DNA of 9,281 nt from CAYOYK01 sp964408185 (GCA_964408185.1 CAYOYK010000084.1:1-9281), one strand, 5' to 3'. Positions 1-5,951 are shown, counted from the first letter of the stretch. The notes: generated from the letters alone by a model not told the origin. Made by a program: numbers and translations.

Positions 1-55
1 TTCTACCAATTTCGGAGCCGCCTGTCTTTTTTCACTTATCTATTGTACCTCAACA

Positions 56-90
56 CAAATAGAAAATGGGAAGCGGGGCGCTTCCCATTT
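56..90 (-). terminator. Intrinsic terminator after trxA
   Basis: A perfect 12-bp inverted repeat (AAATGGGAAGCG, 64-75, and its complement, 79-90) has a 3-base loop. Read on the minus strand it begins 3 bases after the thioredoxin stop codon and runs into a T-rich stretch (TTTTCTATTT). This is the layout of a rho-independent terminator ending the minus-strand operon. Bases 1-55, beyond it, hold no gene that I can support. Confidence 0.88.
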
Positions 91-93
91 GGG

Positions 94-402
94 TTACTTC
101 AGCATCGCCTGAATTTCGGCCTTGCCGCGCGCGCCGACTACGGTTTGCGTCGGCCTTCCGGCCTTGAACACCATCAGCGTCGGGATGCTCATCACCTGAT
201 ATCGGGCCGCCAGCGCGGGCGCCTCGTCCACGTTGAGCTTAAACACGGTATACTCGTCGCTCTCGCTGGCAAGCTGTTCGACAATCGGCGCTACCATCTT
301 GCAGGGGCCGCACCAGTCGGCGTAAAAATCGACCAGCACCGTTTTGCCGGATTGCAGGACCTCCGCGTCAAAGTTTTTTTCCGTTCCGTGAATCAATGCC
401 AT
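94..402 (-). CDS. trxA: Thioredoxin
   Basis: Small cytoplasmic dithiol-disulfide oxidoreductase that reduces protein disulfides and is normally recycled by thioredoxin reductase. The 102-residue product has the usual length of the family. It carries the redox site WCGPC (Cys31 and Cys34), the buried Asp25 in VDFYADW, and the cis-proline loop SIPT around Pro74. There is no signal peptide. The ATG at 402 is preceded on the minus strand by AAGGAGGG with a 7-base spacer, so the start is secure. It lies 55 bases after the C39-like gene with no clear terminator or promoter between, so it is probably the last gene of that operon, and a strong hairpin follows it. No reductase gene is in view. Identification is firm. 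A role linked to its upstream neighbours is only inferred. Confidence 0.97.
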   Translation of the reverse strand: MALIHGTEKNFDAEVLQSGKTVLVDFYADWCGPCKMVAPIVEQLASESDEYTVFKLNVDEAPALAARYQVMSIPTLMVFKAGRPTQTVVGARGKAEIQAMLK

Positions 403-457
403 TGCAAATCCCTCCTTGCGATGTCAGGATACCCTTTTCTTTTTGGTTTGAAACGCC

Positions 458-1441
458 TTATTGCGCAAATCTTCCATCGGCCCATTCTGTGGCGGACATT
501 GGGTCGGCCGCCTTCTCCGCGGTTTGCGGGCGGATGATCCACAGCAGGCCGAACATGCACAGCGGATAGTCCTCCAGCTTGACGCGAAGCAAGCCGGGCT
601 CGACGACCTCAAGGATGTGGTAGAGCTTCTCGTCCCGCTCGTAGGAGGCCTTGTCCTGCGGATCCATGATGTAGAGGTATTGGTCGTCCGCCGCCACAAT
701 GGCCACATAATGGCCCTTGCCCTTGACGAAGGGCTGCCATTGCGTGTTGGACAGCGCTACGGCCGTCGCGCCCTGCCGCACGTACGAGAGCCAATCCATG
801 TTATACCGACCTGTCACCTGAAAGCAATCCAGCCCGTAAATTTTGCATAGTTCAGGCACAAACTCGTGGCTGGTGCCGCCGGCGCTGACCTGCCACTGCT
901 TGGGCTTGGCGCGCCACGAGCGCCCTAGCTTGTTGTTGCCGCACGCAAACGATCCAAACACCAGCGGCAGATAGCTGCGCAGCTCCGCGCCCTCGGTAAA
1001 CCAATAGACGCCGTCGTCCTTGCGGGAGCGGTCCGGGTTCATATTTTTGACGGTGATGCCATAGCCCTGTCCTTTGGAACAGGCCAGAACGGCGGTCAGC
1101 TCGTCGTCGGTAAGGTGCGCGCCGATGGCGATTGCCGCGCTTGTGGGACAGCAGCCGCCGTCGCCAAAAACGCGGTAGCTTGGGGAGCCGGTCTCCTCAT
1201 ACTCCATCTCGCTCCAGAATGGATTGTTCTGCGCGTAGTATTGCACAGGCCCTTTGCGGGGCACCTCGATGACGCGGTTGTTGTTGGCGTCGGCACGGGC
1301 CAAAAGCGCCTCCTTGGCCGCGAGGTCGTCCTGCTCGCCTGCCAGCGCGGGTACGCACGCAATCAGCTGCGCGATGGCCAGCAGCAGGCAAAGCGCCGCG
1401 CGCGGCGTCCGTGCGCGCTCGCCCTGATGATTACTCCGCAA
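458..1441 (-). CDS. Exported C39-like cysteine-peptidase-fold protein
   Basis: A 327-residue protein with a basic N-terminus (to about Arg14) and a hydrophobic segment (15-34). This reads as a signal peptide with an ALA-G site after Ala34, or as a lipobox LIAC with Cys29 as the lipidated residue. The mature part resembles C39-like/papain-fold peptidases: Gln71 in the pattern QNNPFW, then GGCCPTSAA with Cys97 at the nucleophile position, His244 in GKGHYVAIV, and Asp260 in IMDPQD. In the family the Cys is normally followed by Gly (CGPT). Here that Gly is Cys98. Substrate unknown; cell-wall peptides or secreted proteins are possible. The start is TTG at 1441. It is backed by AGGAAG 5 bases upstream, and no other usable start precedes the signal sequence. 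It overlaps the stop of the upstream regulator by 11 bases, implying translational coupling. Several other cysteines (121, 167, 199, 206, 295) could form disulfides outside the cell. Peptidase activity is inferred from motifs only. Confidence 0.78.
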   Translation of the reverse strand: MRSNHQGERARTPRAALCLLLAIAQLIACVPALAGEQDDLAAKEALLARADANNNRVIEVPRKGPVQYYAQNNPFWSEMEYEETGSPSYRVFGDGGCCPTSAAIAIGAHLTDDELTAVLACSKGQGYGITVKNMNPDRSRKDDGVYWFTEGAELRSYLPLVFGSFACGNNKLGRSWRAKPKQWQVSAGGTSHEFVPELCKIYGLDCFQVTGRYNMDWLSYVRQGATAVALSNTQWQPFVKGKGHYVAIVAADDQYLYIMDPQDKASYERDEKLYHILEVVEPGLLRVKLEDYPLCMFGLLWIIRPQTAEKAADPMSATEWADGRFAQ

Positions 1442-2717
1442 CGCTGCTTCCTACCTTTTTCTCCATCGCGTTCAGCTTGGCGACGGAATTTTTATGATCC
1501 TTCTCCATTTGCTGCTTCATAGAGCCCATGTTGGAGGAAAGCGGCCCGATGCGGTAGCTGAACATGACGTTGGAGTTGGGGAATCTCTGGTAGAAGAAGC
1601 GCTTGATGCGCTCCATCACCATGCGCCCGCTGTCGATGTTCACGGTGGGCAGCAGCAGGGCGTACTGCGAGGGGCTGAAGTGCGTGATGGTATCGCCCTT
1701 TCGCAGGTGCGCCTTGAGCACGTCGCTCAGGCCCTTCATGATATCGTCGAGCTTGAGCGGCGGAAGGGGCTCGCCGTCCATGCTGGTAATCATGATCATC
1801 GCGATGTACATGCTGGAGCCCAGACGCTCAAGGTTGCGCATTTGCAGGTTGTAGATCTCCCGAAAGACGGCGTATTCGCACTCAAACGCGCCGTGCACGT
1901 CGCCATACTCCTGCAGCTCGTCGCGGATGGTATCGATGTTCATATCCAGCGTGTCGCCGGCTTGAATGATCTGCTTGTAGAACTCCTGAATGCCCTCCGG
2001 GGGCTTGACGCCGAGGTAGCGGAAGTGCATGTTGGTCACATGCTTGTACTGCATCAGGGCCTCGTTGTTGCGGCTGGTTTTTACCAGCGCCTGCATCAGC
2101 TCCAGATGAAGGCGTTCGTCAAACGGATCGGTCTCCAGCGCAAAGCGGCAGGTCTGTATGATTTCCTCGTACTTTTCGGCTTTTTTCAGCAGCGTCAGGT
2201 AGGAATACACAATTTTGATGTACTGGCTGTGCAGGTTGACGCTGCGGGAGATCGCCCAGTCGTCCGGATCGTTGCCGGCCAGCAGGTCGCCGGTGTACAG
2301 GGTAAGGATTTCCTGATAGAGAGCGTCGGTTGCGTCGGTCAGCGCGGGCTGGCCCTCCAGCTTGCGCGCCAGATCCTCAAACTCAAACAGGTCGATGGAC
2401 ATGCCGTCGAGCTTTTTGAACTGATAGCCGCCGCGGCTGGCCGCGATGCAGTTGCCCAGCCCGTCCGCACACTGGTTCAAAATCGCGCGGAAGCGGCTGA
2501 TGAGCGTTTTCAGCGCGTTTTCGGGGTTGCTGCTCTCCTCGTTGGGCCACAGCACCTCGATCAGCTTAAAGTTGGGCACGACCGCGTCGTACTTGAGAAT
2601 AAGGTATTGCAGCAGCGACATGCCTTTTTTGGATTTGATAATCACGTGGTCGTCGCATTCGTTATTCACGAAAAGGCTGAAGCCGCCAAACATTCGGATT
2701 CGGATTTGATCGGCCAT
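1431..2717 (-). CDS. BTAD-domain transcriptional regulator with degenerate GGDEF-like C-terminus
   Basis: A 428-residue cytoplasmic regulator. Residues about 3-103 form an OmpR-type winged helix (IRIRMFGGF start, LWPNEESSNPENALKTLISR, GGYQF wing). Residues about 105-253 are a helical BTAD/TPR block with the typical LYTGDLL and FALETDPFDERLHLELMQAL motifs. Residues about 275-393 resemble a GGDEF fold, but the catalytic signature is replaced by SPSQY at 348-352, so cyclase activity is not expected. A charged, probably helical tail follows (about 397-420). I chose ATG 2717 rather than the longest frame (to 2909) for three reasons: AAGGAG lies 10 bases upstream, a promoter starts transcription near 2775, and homology begins here. 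The ATG at 2735 has no ribosome binding site. It is divergent from the transketolase genes and coupled to the C39-like gene. Its effector and targets are unknown. From memory, this three-part architecture recurs in Clostridia. Confidence 0.9.
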   Translation of the reverse strand: MADQIRIRMFGGFSLFVNNECDDHVIIKSKKGMSLLQYLILKYDAVVPNFKLIEVLWPNEESSNPENALKTLISRFRAILNQCADGLGNCIAASRGGYQFKKLDGMSIDLFEFEDLARKLEGQPALTDATDALYQEILTLYTGDLLAGNDPDDWAISRSVNLHSQYIKIVYSYLTLLKKAEKYEEIIQTCRFALETDPFDERLHLELMQALVKTSRNNEALMQYKHVTNMHFRYLGVKPPEGIQEFYKQIIQAGDTLDMNIDTIRDELQEYGDVHGAFECEYAVFREIYNLQMRNLERLGSSMYIAMIMITSMDGEPLPPLKLDDIMKGLSDVLKAHLRKGDTITHFSPSQYALLLPTVNIDSGRMVMERIKRFFYQRFPNSNVMFSYRIGPLSSNMGSMKQQMEKDHKNSVAKLNAMEKKVGSSVAE

Positions 2718-2740
2718 ATCGCGGTGCTCCTTCATAATCT

Positions 2741-2757
2741 CGCGCAGAAGCTGCGCG
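2741..2757 (-). promoter_or_regulatory. Leader hairpin upstream of the BTAD regulator
   Basis: A perfect 7-bp inverted repeat (CGCGCAG, 2741-2747, and CTGCGCG, 2751-2757) with a 3-base loop lies in the predicted 5' leader of the regulator mRNA, 7 bases upstream of its AAGGAG. There is no T-tract, so it is not a terminator. It could stabilise the mRNA or modulate initiation. It also occupies the space where a ribosome binding site for the ATG at 2735 would have to be. Confidence 0.45.
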
Positions 2758-2781
2758 GGCTGATAGCTTACATACAAAATT

Positions 2782-2810
2782 AGTATAGCAAGAATTTTAC
2801 AGAAATACAA
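2782..2810 (-). promoter_or_regulatory. Promoter for the BTAD regulator operon
   Basis: On the minus strand TTGTAT (2810-2805), a 17-base spacer and TATACT (2787-2782) form a sigma-A type promoter with an extended -10 (TGC directly before TATACT). The -35 is weak (3 of 6), which the extended -10 may compensate for. Transcription should start near 2775, giving a leader of about 58 bases before ATG 2717. Confidence 0.7.
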
Positions 2811-2861
2811 GTCCCGCCGTGAAAATGTGTGTAAATCCTCATTTGCGCGCATCGGCGGCAT

Positions 2862-2917
2862 GTTGTCCGAACAATTGACAACCCCGACGCAAGCGTGGTA
2901 CGATACCATACGTTGCG
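2862..2917. promoter_or_regulatory. Two dyad symmetries over the transketolase promoter
   Basis: The first dyad is GTTGTC (2862-2867) and GACAAC (2877-2882), perfect 6-base arms with a 9-base spacer; its right arm covers most of the -35 hexamer. The second is TGGTA (2896-2900), CGA, TACCA (2904-2908), flanked by CGCAA (2888-2892) and TTGCG (2913-2917). This makes an imperfect palindrome of about 30 bases centred on the -10. Positions over both promoter elements suggest repressor operators. The binding protein is unknown; the divergently encoded regulator is one candidate. Confidence 0.45.
2875..2904 (+). promoter_or_regulatory. Promoter for the transketolase operon
   Basis: A consensus -35 TTGACA (2875-2880), an 18-base spacer and -10 TACGAT (2899-2904) preceded by TGG, an extended -10. 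The start of transcription should be near 2911, about 39 bases before the ATG at 2950. It is arranged back to back with the regulator promoter at 2782-2810. Confidence 0.75.
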
Positions 2918-2949
2918 CAAGGGGATTGCGATAGATCGGAGGGAGCCAT

Positions 2950-3756
2950 ATGGAACAGGCGCGGGACCTGTGCCGTCAGGTGCGCAGAGATATCATCAAC
3001 ATGACGGCGGATGCGGGCTGCGGGCATCCGGGCGGATCACTCTCAGCGGTGGAGATTGTAACGGCGCTGTATCACGACGTGATGCGCGTCGATCCCAAAA
3101 ATCCCAAATGGGAGGATCGGGATCGCTTCGTGCTTTCCAAGGGGCACGCCGCGCCGCTGCTGTACGCGGTGCTGGGCGAGTGCGGCTTTTTTGATGTGAA
3201 GGAGTTCAAATCCTTCCGCCAGCTTGGCAGCATCCTTCAGGGACACCCGGATGTGAAGCATTGCCCCGGTGTGGACGCGAGCACGGGCTCGCTGGGGCAG
3301 GGCATCTCCATCGCGGTGGGCATGGCGCTGGGCGCGATAACCGCCGGGAAGGACACGCAGGTCTACACCGTCATCGGCGACGGCGAAAGCCAAGAGGGTC
3401 AGGTTTGGGAGGCTTGCATGGCGGCAGCGCACTACAAGCTGGATAACCTGACTGTGATCTTTGATAACAACGGCCTGCAAATTGACGGCAGCAACGACGA
3501 GGTGATGAGCCTTGGCAACGCGGGAGCCAAGTTCGCGGCCTTTGGGTTGGACGTCATCGAGCTGGCGGACGGCAACGATTACGCCGCCGTGCTGGCCGCG
3601 CTCAGGCGGCCGCATAAGCCCGGCGTGCCCAAGCTGATCTGGTGTCACACCGTGAAGGGCAAGGGCGTTAGCTACATGGAAAATCAAGTGGGCTGGCACG
3701 GCAAGGCTCCCAACGAGGAGCAGCGCATGCAGGCCCTCAAGGATCTGGAGGGCTGA
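2950..3756 (+). CDS. Transketolase, N-terminal (TPP-binding) subunit
   Basis: N-terminal half of a split transketolase, which moves two-carbon ketol units between sugar phosphates in the non-oxidative pentose phosphate pathway. The 268 residues show the thiamine-diphosphate motif GDGESQEG at 143-150 closing with Asn173-Asn174, and the family histidines in GHPGGS (His26), SKGHAAP (His66) and QGHPD (His99). ADAGCGHPGGSLS near the N-terminus is typical of this subunit. Length fits the usual separate N subunit. ATG 2950 follows GGAGGGAG closely. The partner subunit begins 3 bases after this stop, so the two are co-translated and must assemble to give a complete active site. A two-subunit sugar synthase of the same superfamily cannot be fully excluded, but transketolase is by far the best fit. 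Confidence 0.95.
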   Translation: MEQARDLCRQVRRDIINMTADAGCGHPGGSLSAVEIVTALYHDVMRVDPKNPKWEDRDRFVLSKGHAAPLLYAVLGECGFFDVKEFKSFRQLGSILQGHPDVKHCPGVDASTGSLGQGISIAVGMALGAITAGKDTQVYTVIGDGESQEGQVWEACMAAAHYKLDNLTVIFDNNGLQIDGSNDEVMSLGNAGAKFAAFGLDVIELADGNDYAAVLAALRRPHKPGVPKLIWCHTVKGKGVSYMENQVGWHGKAPNEEQRMQALKDLEG

Positions 3757-3759
3757 GCA

Positions 3760-4683
3760 ATGAGCGAGAAAAAAGCGACCCGCGTCGCCTATGGCGAGAC
3801 GCTCGCCAAGCTGGGCGATACCAACCCCAAGCTCGTCGTGCTGGACGCGGATCTGGCCGGCGCGACCATGACCAACTACTTTAAGAAAGCGCATCCCGAT
3901 CGTTTTTTTGATTGCGGCATCGCCGAGGCCGATATGGTGGGCATCGCGGCCGGCATGTCCACCATGGGATACGTTCCGTTTTGCAGCACGTTTGCGGTGT
4001 TTGCGGGCCGCTGCTTTGATCAGATTCGCAACGGCGTGTGCTACCCGCACTTCAACGTCAAGTTTGCGTTCACCCACGCGGGCATTACGCTGGGCGAGGA
4101 CGGCGGCACCCATCAGGCGCTGGAGGATCTGGCGCTGATGCGCTCGCTGCCCGGCATGACCGTGCTCGTGCCCTGCGATGCGAACGAGGCCGAGCGCTGC
4201 GTCAAGGCCGCTATCGAGATCAACGGCCCGGTGTACATCCGCCTTGCACGCCTGCCCTCCGTTGTGTTTGATATGGACATGCCCTTCGAGGTCGGCGTGC
4301 CCAACATCCTCCGCGAGGGAACCGACGTCGCGCTGCTTTGCTGCGGCGTGATGGTGGAGCAGAGCATGCTTGCCGCCGAGCTCCTCGCGGCGCGGGGCGT
4401 GAGCGCGGCGGTTGTCAACGTGCACACCCTCAAGCCTCTGCGCGAGGACAAGGTACAGGCCATTGCCGCCAAGCACAAGAGGATCTTTACCGTGGAGGAG
4501 CACAACGTCATCGGCGGTCTGGGCGACGCGGTCGCGTCCGCCGTCGTCAACATGGACGGCGTGCGCCTGACCAAGCTGGGCGTGCAGGATCAGTTTGGCC
4601 AGAGCGGCAAGCCCGTCGACCTGCTGCGCTACTACAAGTTGGACGCGGAGGGCATCGCATCCTCTGTGCTGGCGCAAAAGTAA
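3760..4683 (+). CDS. Transketolase, C-terminal (pyrimidine-binding) subunit
   Basis: The 307-residue second half of the split enzyme. It supplies the pyrimidine-binding domain that activates thiamine diphosphate, plus the C-terminal transketolase domain. The activating glutamate is Glu56 in DCGIAEADMVGIAAG. The motif GEDGGTHQALEDLALMR (112-128, with His118) is typical of the family. The C-terminal domain follows from about residue 180 (VALLCCG, VNVHTLKPL, VEEHNVIGGLG), ending with DQFGQSGK. Start ATG 3760 has GGAGG overlapping the end of the upstream gene, and the 3-base gap indicates one operon and a 1:1 product ratio. A strong terminator follows. The main alternative, DXS or another TPP enzyme half, is less likely given the paired N subunit. 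Confidence 0.95.
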   Translation: MSEKKATRVAYGETLAKLGDTNPKLVVLDADLAGATMTNYFKKAHPDRFFDCGIAEADMVGIAAGMSTMGYVPFCSTFAVFAGRCFDQIRNGVCYPHFNVKFAFTHAGITLGEDGGTHQALEDLALMRSLPGMTVLVPCDANEAERCVKAAIEINGPVYIRLARLPSVVFDMDMPFEVGVPNILREGTDVALLCCGVMVEQSMLAAELLAARGVSAAVVNVHTLKPLREDKVQAIAAKHKRIFTVEEHNVIGGLGDAVASAVVNMDGVRLTKLGVQDQFGQSGKPVDLLRYYKLDAEGIASSVLAQK

Positions 4684-4695
4684 CAAGACGCTTGC

Positions 4696-4725
4696 AAAAG
4701 CCGTCGCGCAACGCGGCGGTTTTTT
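4696..4725 (+). terminator. Intrinsic terminator after the transketolase operon
   Basis: CCGTCGCG (4701-4708) pairs with CGCGGCGG (4712-4719), with one G-U pair, around a CAA loop. It is followed by a run of six T (4720-4725), with a matching A-run (4696-4699) at the 5' side. It begins 13 bases after the transketolase stop codon. The -35 of the next promoter starts 3 bases beyond the T run. Confidence 0.9.
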
Positions 4726-4727
4726 GC

Positions 4728-4756
4728 TTTTCAAGCGCGCCGCCTTGTGGTATGAT
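4728..4756 (+). promoter_or_regulatory. Promoter for the XRE/S24-like regulator
   Basis: TTTTCA (4728-4733, 4 of 6), a 17-base spacer and TATGAT (4751-4756) preceded by TGG, an extended -10. Transcription would start near 4763. That excludes the ATG at 4759 as a start and supports ATG 4792. Confidence 0.75.
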
Positions 4757-4791
4757 ATTTGCACATCGGATTTGGAAACGGAGGAAGCTGT

Positions 4792-5511
4792 ATGAGCCGT
4801 TTGGGTGATTTGCTGCGCACCGAGCGTCTGCGCCGGGGCTTGACCCCCAAGCAGGTGGGCCGCATGTGCGGCGTAAGCGAAGGATACATCAAGGAGGTCG
4901 AGGCGGGCACCCGCATCATCGCGGATGATCAGGCGCGCCGCATCCTGAAGAAAATCGGCCTGACCGAGCAGAACGAGGCGGGCTTTACGCTGGATGATAT
5001 CGCCGCTACGGTGGATTTGAGCACCGTGCAGCCTAAGCCTGTCGCGCCCGCTCCCCCCAAGAAGGAGACCGAGGTCGCCTATCAGGACGAGGACGAAAAG
5101 CAGGTGTCCGGCAGCGTGTGGCTGGACGCGCTCACCAGCGTGCTCAAGCGCGTGCCGGTATACAACGCCGTGATGACGGAGGTGGATCATCGCCTGCTGC
5201 CCATTTTGGACGGACGGGTGGAGGGCGCGTCGCCGGACAAGGTGTTCTTTTTTGTCGCGCCGGATGACAGCATGCGCGGCTTCCGCATCCTCAAGGACGA
5301 TCTGGCGTTGGTGCTGCCCGCGCGCAGCCCCATCGACGGCGCGGTGATGCTGGTGGAGTACAACAACCACCGCTGTCTGCGCAAGGTGAAGCAGGTGGAC
5401 GCTATGCGCGTGCTGCTGCAAAGCTATGACCGTGAATATTCCGCCGAAACTTTTGCCGCAAACGAGATCAGCTTTATGGGCCGAGCGAGCCGCGTGGAGT
5501 TTGAGCTGTAA
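4792..5511 (+). CDS. XRE-family DNA-binding protein with S24/LexA-like C-terminal domain
   Basis: A 239-residue regulator. Residues about 5-57 form a Cro/CI-type helix-turn-helix (LLRTERLRRGLTPKQVGRMC, then VSEGYIKEVEAG). A Pro/Lys/Glu-rich linker runs about 76-105. Residues about 120-215 resemble the S24 fold, with Ser160 in PDDSMRG matching the nucleophile serine of LexA. However, aligning CLRKVK with the LexA TVKR motif by distance to the downstream LL puts Arg197 where the catalytic lysine belongs, with Lys198 next to it. No Ala-Gly or Cys-Gly cleavage dipeptide is seen near VPVYNAVMTE (121-130). It may therefore act as a stable repressor or sensor, not a self-cleaving one. Start ATG 4792 has GGAGGAAG 4 bases upstream and lies downstream of the predicted transcription start. 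It is monocistronic, between a terminator and a 440-base gap. No phage genes surround it, so its targets are unknown. Confidence 0.85.
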   Translation: MSRLGDLLRTERLRRGLTPKQVGRMCGVSEGYIKEVEAGTRIIADDQARRILKKIGLTEQNEAGFTLDDIAATVDLSTVQPKPVAPAPPKKETEVAYQDEDEKQVSGSVWLDALTSVLKRVPVYNAVMTEVDHRLLPILDGRVEGASPDKVFFFVAPDDSMRGFRILKDDLALVLPARSPIDGAVMLVEYNNHRCLRKVKQVDAMRVLLQSYDREYSAETFAANEISFMGRASRVEFEL

Positions 5512-5545
5512 CGAGGCCGTCCGCCAAACGAGGGCCGCCGGGAGC

Positions 5546-5582
5546 CCGCGGCTCAAGCCGCGGTCAAGCGGAGGCACCGCTT
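5546..5582. repeat. Two adjacent hairpins after the XRE/S24 gene
   Basis: CCGCGGC (5546-5552), TCAA, GCCGCGG (5557-5563) is a perfect 7-bp stem. It is followed at once by AAGCGG (5566-5571), AGGCA, CCGCTT (5577-5582), a perfect 6-bp stem. They lie 34 bases past the stop codon. Neither has a T-tract, so they are more likely a 3'-end stabiliser, a factor-dependent terminator, or part of an intergenic repeat than a classical terminator. Confidence 0.55.
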
Positions 5583-5593
5583 CCCGCCGGCAC

Positions 5594-5680
5594 GGGACGG
5601 CGACGCGCATCCCTGCTTGCGTATTGCCGGAACGCGCCGCGCATCCTTGCTCGCGCATCTCTGGGACGCGCCGCGCAGGG
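5594..5680. repeat. Imperfect 34-35 bp tandem repeat, about 2.5 copies
   Basis: Copy 1 (5594-5628), copy 2 (5629-5662) and a truncated copy 3 (5663-5680) each start with GGGACG or GGAACG. Copies 1 and 2 share the core CGCGCATCC(C/T)TGCT(T/C)GCG. Copies 2 and 3 share ACGCGCCGCGCA exactly. The divergence between copies suggests an old array or a piece of a dispersed intergenic element. No spacer/repeat regularity of a CRISPR type is present. Confidence 0.55.
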
Positions 5681-5829
5681 CGGAAAGTGAAACCTGAACC
5701 CAATGATTTGGGGACATATCGCAACCCCCGCGCGGAGAAAATACGTTTTTCATCAGCATGAACCGTCCGTCGCAGGGCCGCAGGGGCAGAAGCAAGCAAA
5801 ACCCCGCCGTGGAAAGATGATCCACACTT

Positions 5830-5876
5830 GATGGAAGCGTATGGCGGTTGTTTGCCTCCATCGGCTATGGTATAAT
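5830..5876 (+). promoter_or_regulatory. trmL operon promoter with overlapping inverted repeat
   Basis: TTGTTT (5848-5853), a 17-base spacer and a consensus TATAAT (5871-5876) preceded by TGG, an extended -10. Predicted start is near 5883. An inverted repeat, GATGGAAGC (5830-5838) and GCCTCCATC (5854-5862), matches at 8 of 9 positions, has a 15-base spacer, and brackets the -35. It is a possible operator. The promoter call is firm; the operator is tentative. Confidence 0.75.
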
Positions 5877-5883
5877 ACAGGAC

Positions 5884-5938
5884 GGGGAATTCCGCCCCCG
5901 GATGGGGCTGCGCCGTGAACGATTTCCCCGCAGGAAGG
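5884..5938 (+). promoter_or_regulatory. Structured 5' leader of trmL
   Basis: Within the roughly 69-base leader, GGGGAA (5884-5889) can pair with TTCCCC (5924-5929), enclosing an inner hairpin GCCCC (5894-5898), CGGAT, GGGGC (5904-5908). The G4 and C4/C5 tracts can also pair in other combinations. The fold ends 2 bases before AGGAAGG (5932-5938), the most likely Shine-Dalgarno region, so it could affect translation. I see no match to a known riboswitch. Confidence 0.35.
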
Positions 5939-5951
5939 CGAGGCTGCTGGA

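Larger units (their letters stand above)
5512..5951. other. 440-base gene-free region
   Basis: No convincing gene lies here. From left to right it holds two hairpins, an imperfect tandem repeat, a small hairpin CCCAA-TGAT-TTGGG (5699-5712), about 115 bases with nothing recognisable, then the trmL promoter and leader. Open frames cross it on both strands, but they have no good ribosome binding site and no recognisable motifs. The first part is much richer in CG and GC steps than the flanking genes. Confidence 0.6.

Noticed and set aside
42..47. A TACAAT on the minus strand beyond the trxA terminator, as a promoter for a gene to the left
   Set aside because: The -35 at the proper distance is poor, and no gene is visible in the 41 bases before the window edge.
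1494..2783. A 429-codon open frame on the plus strand opposite the BTAD regulator
   Set aside because: It is a mirror of the regulator, has no domain motifs, and is rich in His, Val and Leu as expected of an antisense shadow.
2718..2909. A 64-residue N-terminal extension of the BTAD regulator
   Set aside because: The predicted transcription start (near 2775) lies inside it, the ribosome binding site sits just before 2717, and winged-helix homology begins right after ATG 2717.
4700..4756. A riboswitch or attenuator between the transketolase operon and the XRE/S24 gene
   Set aside because: The hairpin with T-run is a simple terminator for the upstream operon. The next promoter starts after it, so the hairpin is not in the downstream transcript.
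4792..5511. A prophage repressor marking a mobile element
   Set aside because: No integrase, attachment-site repeats or phage genes are present in the window, and the flanks are housekeeping genes.
5594..5680. Possible CRISPR remnant
   Set aside because: The repeats are contiguous, degenerate and fewer than three, with no unique spacers and no cas genes.
3043..5799. A 918-codon open frame on the minus strand across the transketolase genes and the XRE/S24 gene
   Set aside because: It lies antisense to three well-identified genes. Its product is rich in His, Ala, Arg and Leu with no recognisable domain, and it has no ribosome binding site that I could see. Long antisense frames are common in GC-rich coding DNA.
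5553..5861. Minus-strand open frames through the gap after the XRE/S24 gene, with repeated Arg/Ala/Cys-rich peptides
   Set aside because: The peptide repeats only reflect the DNA tandem repeat. No ribosome binding site or known domain is present, and the sequence is structured as hairpins.
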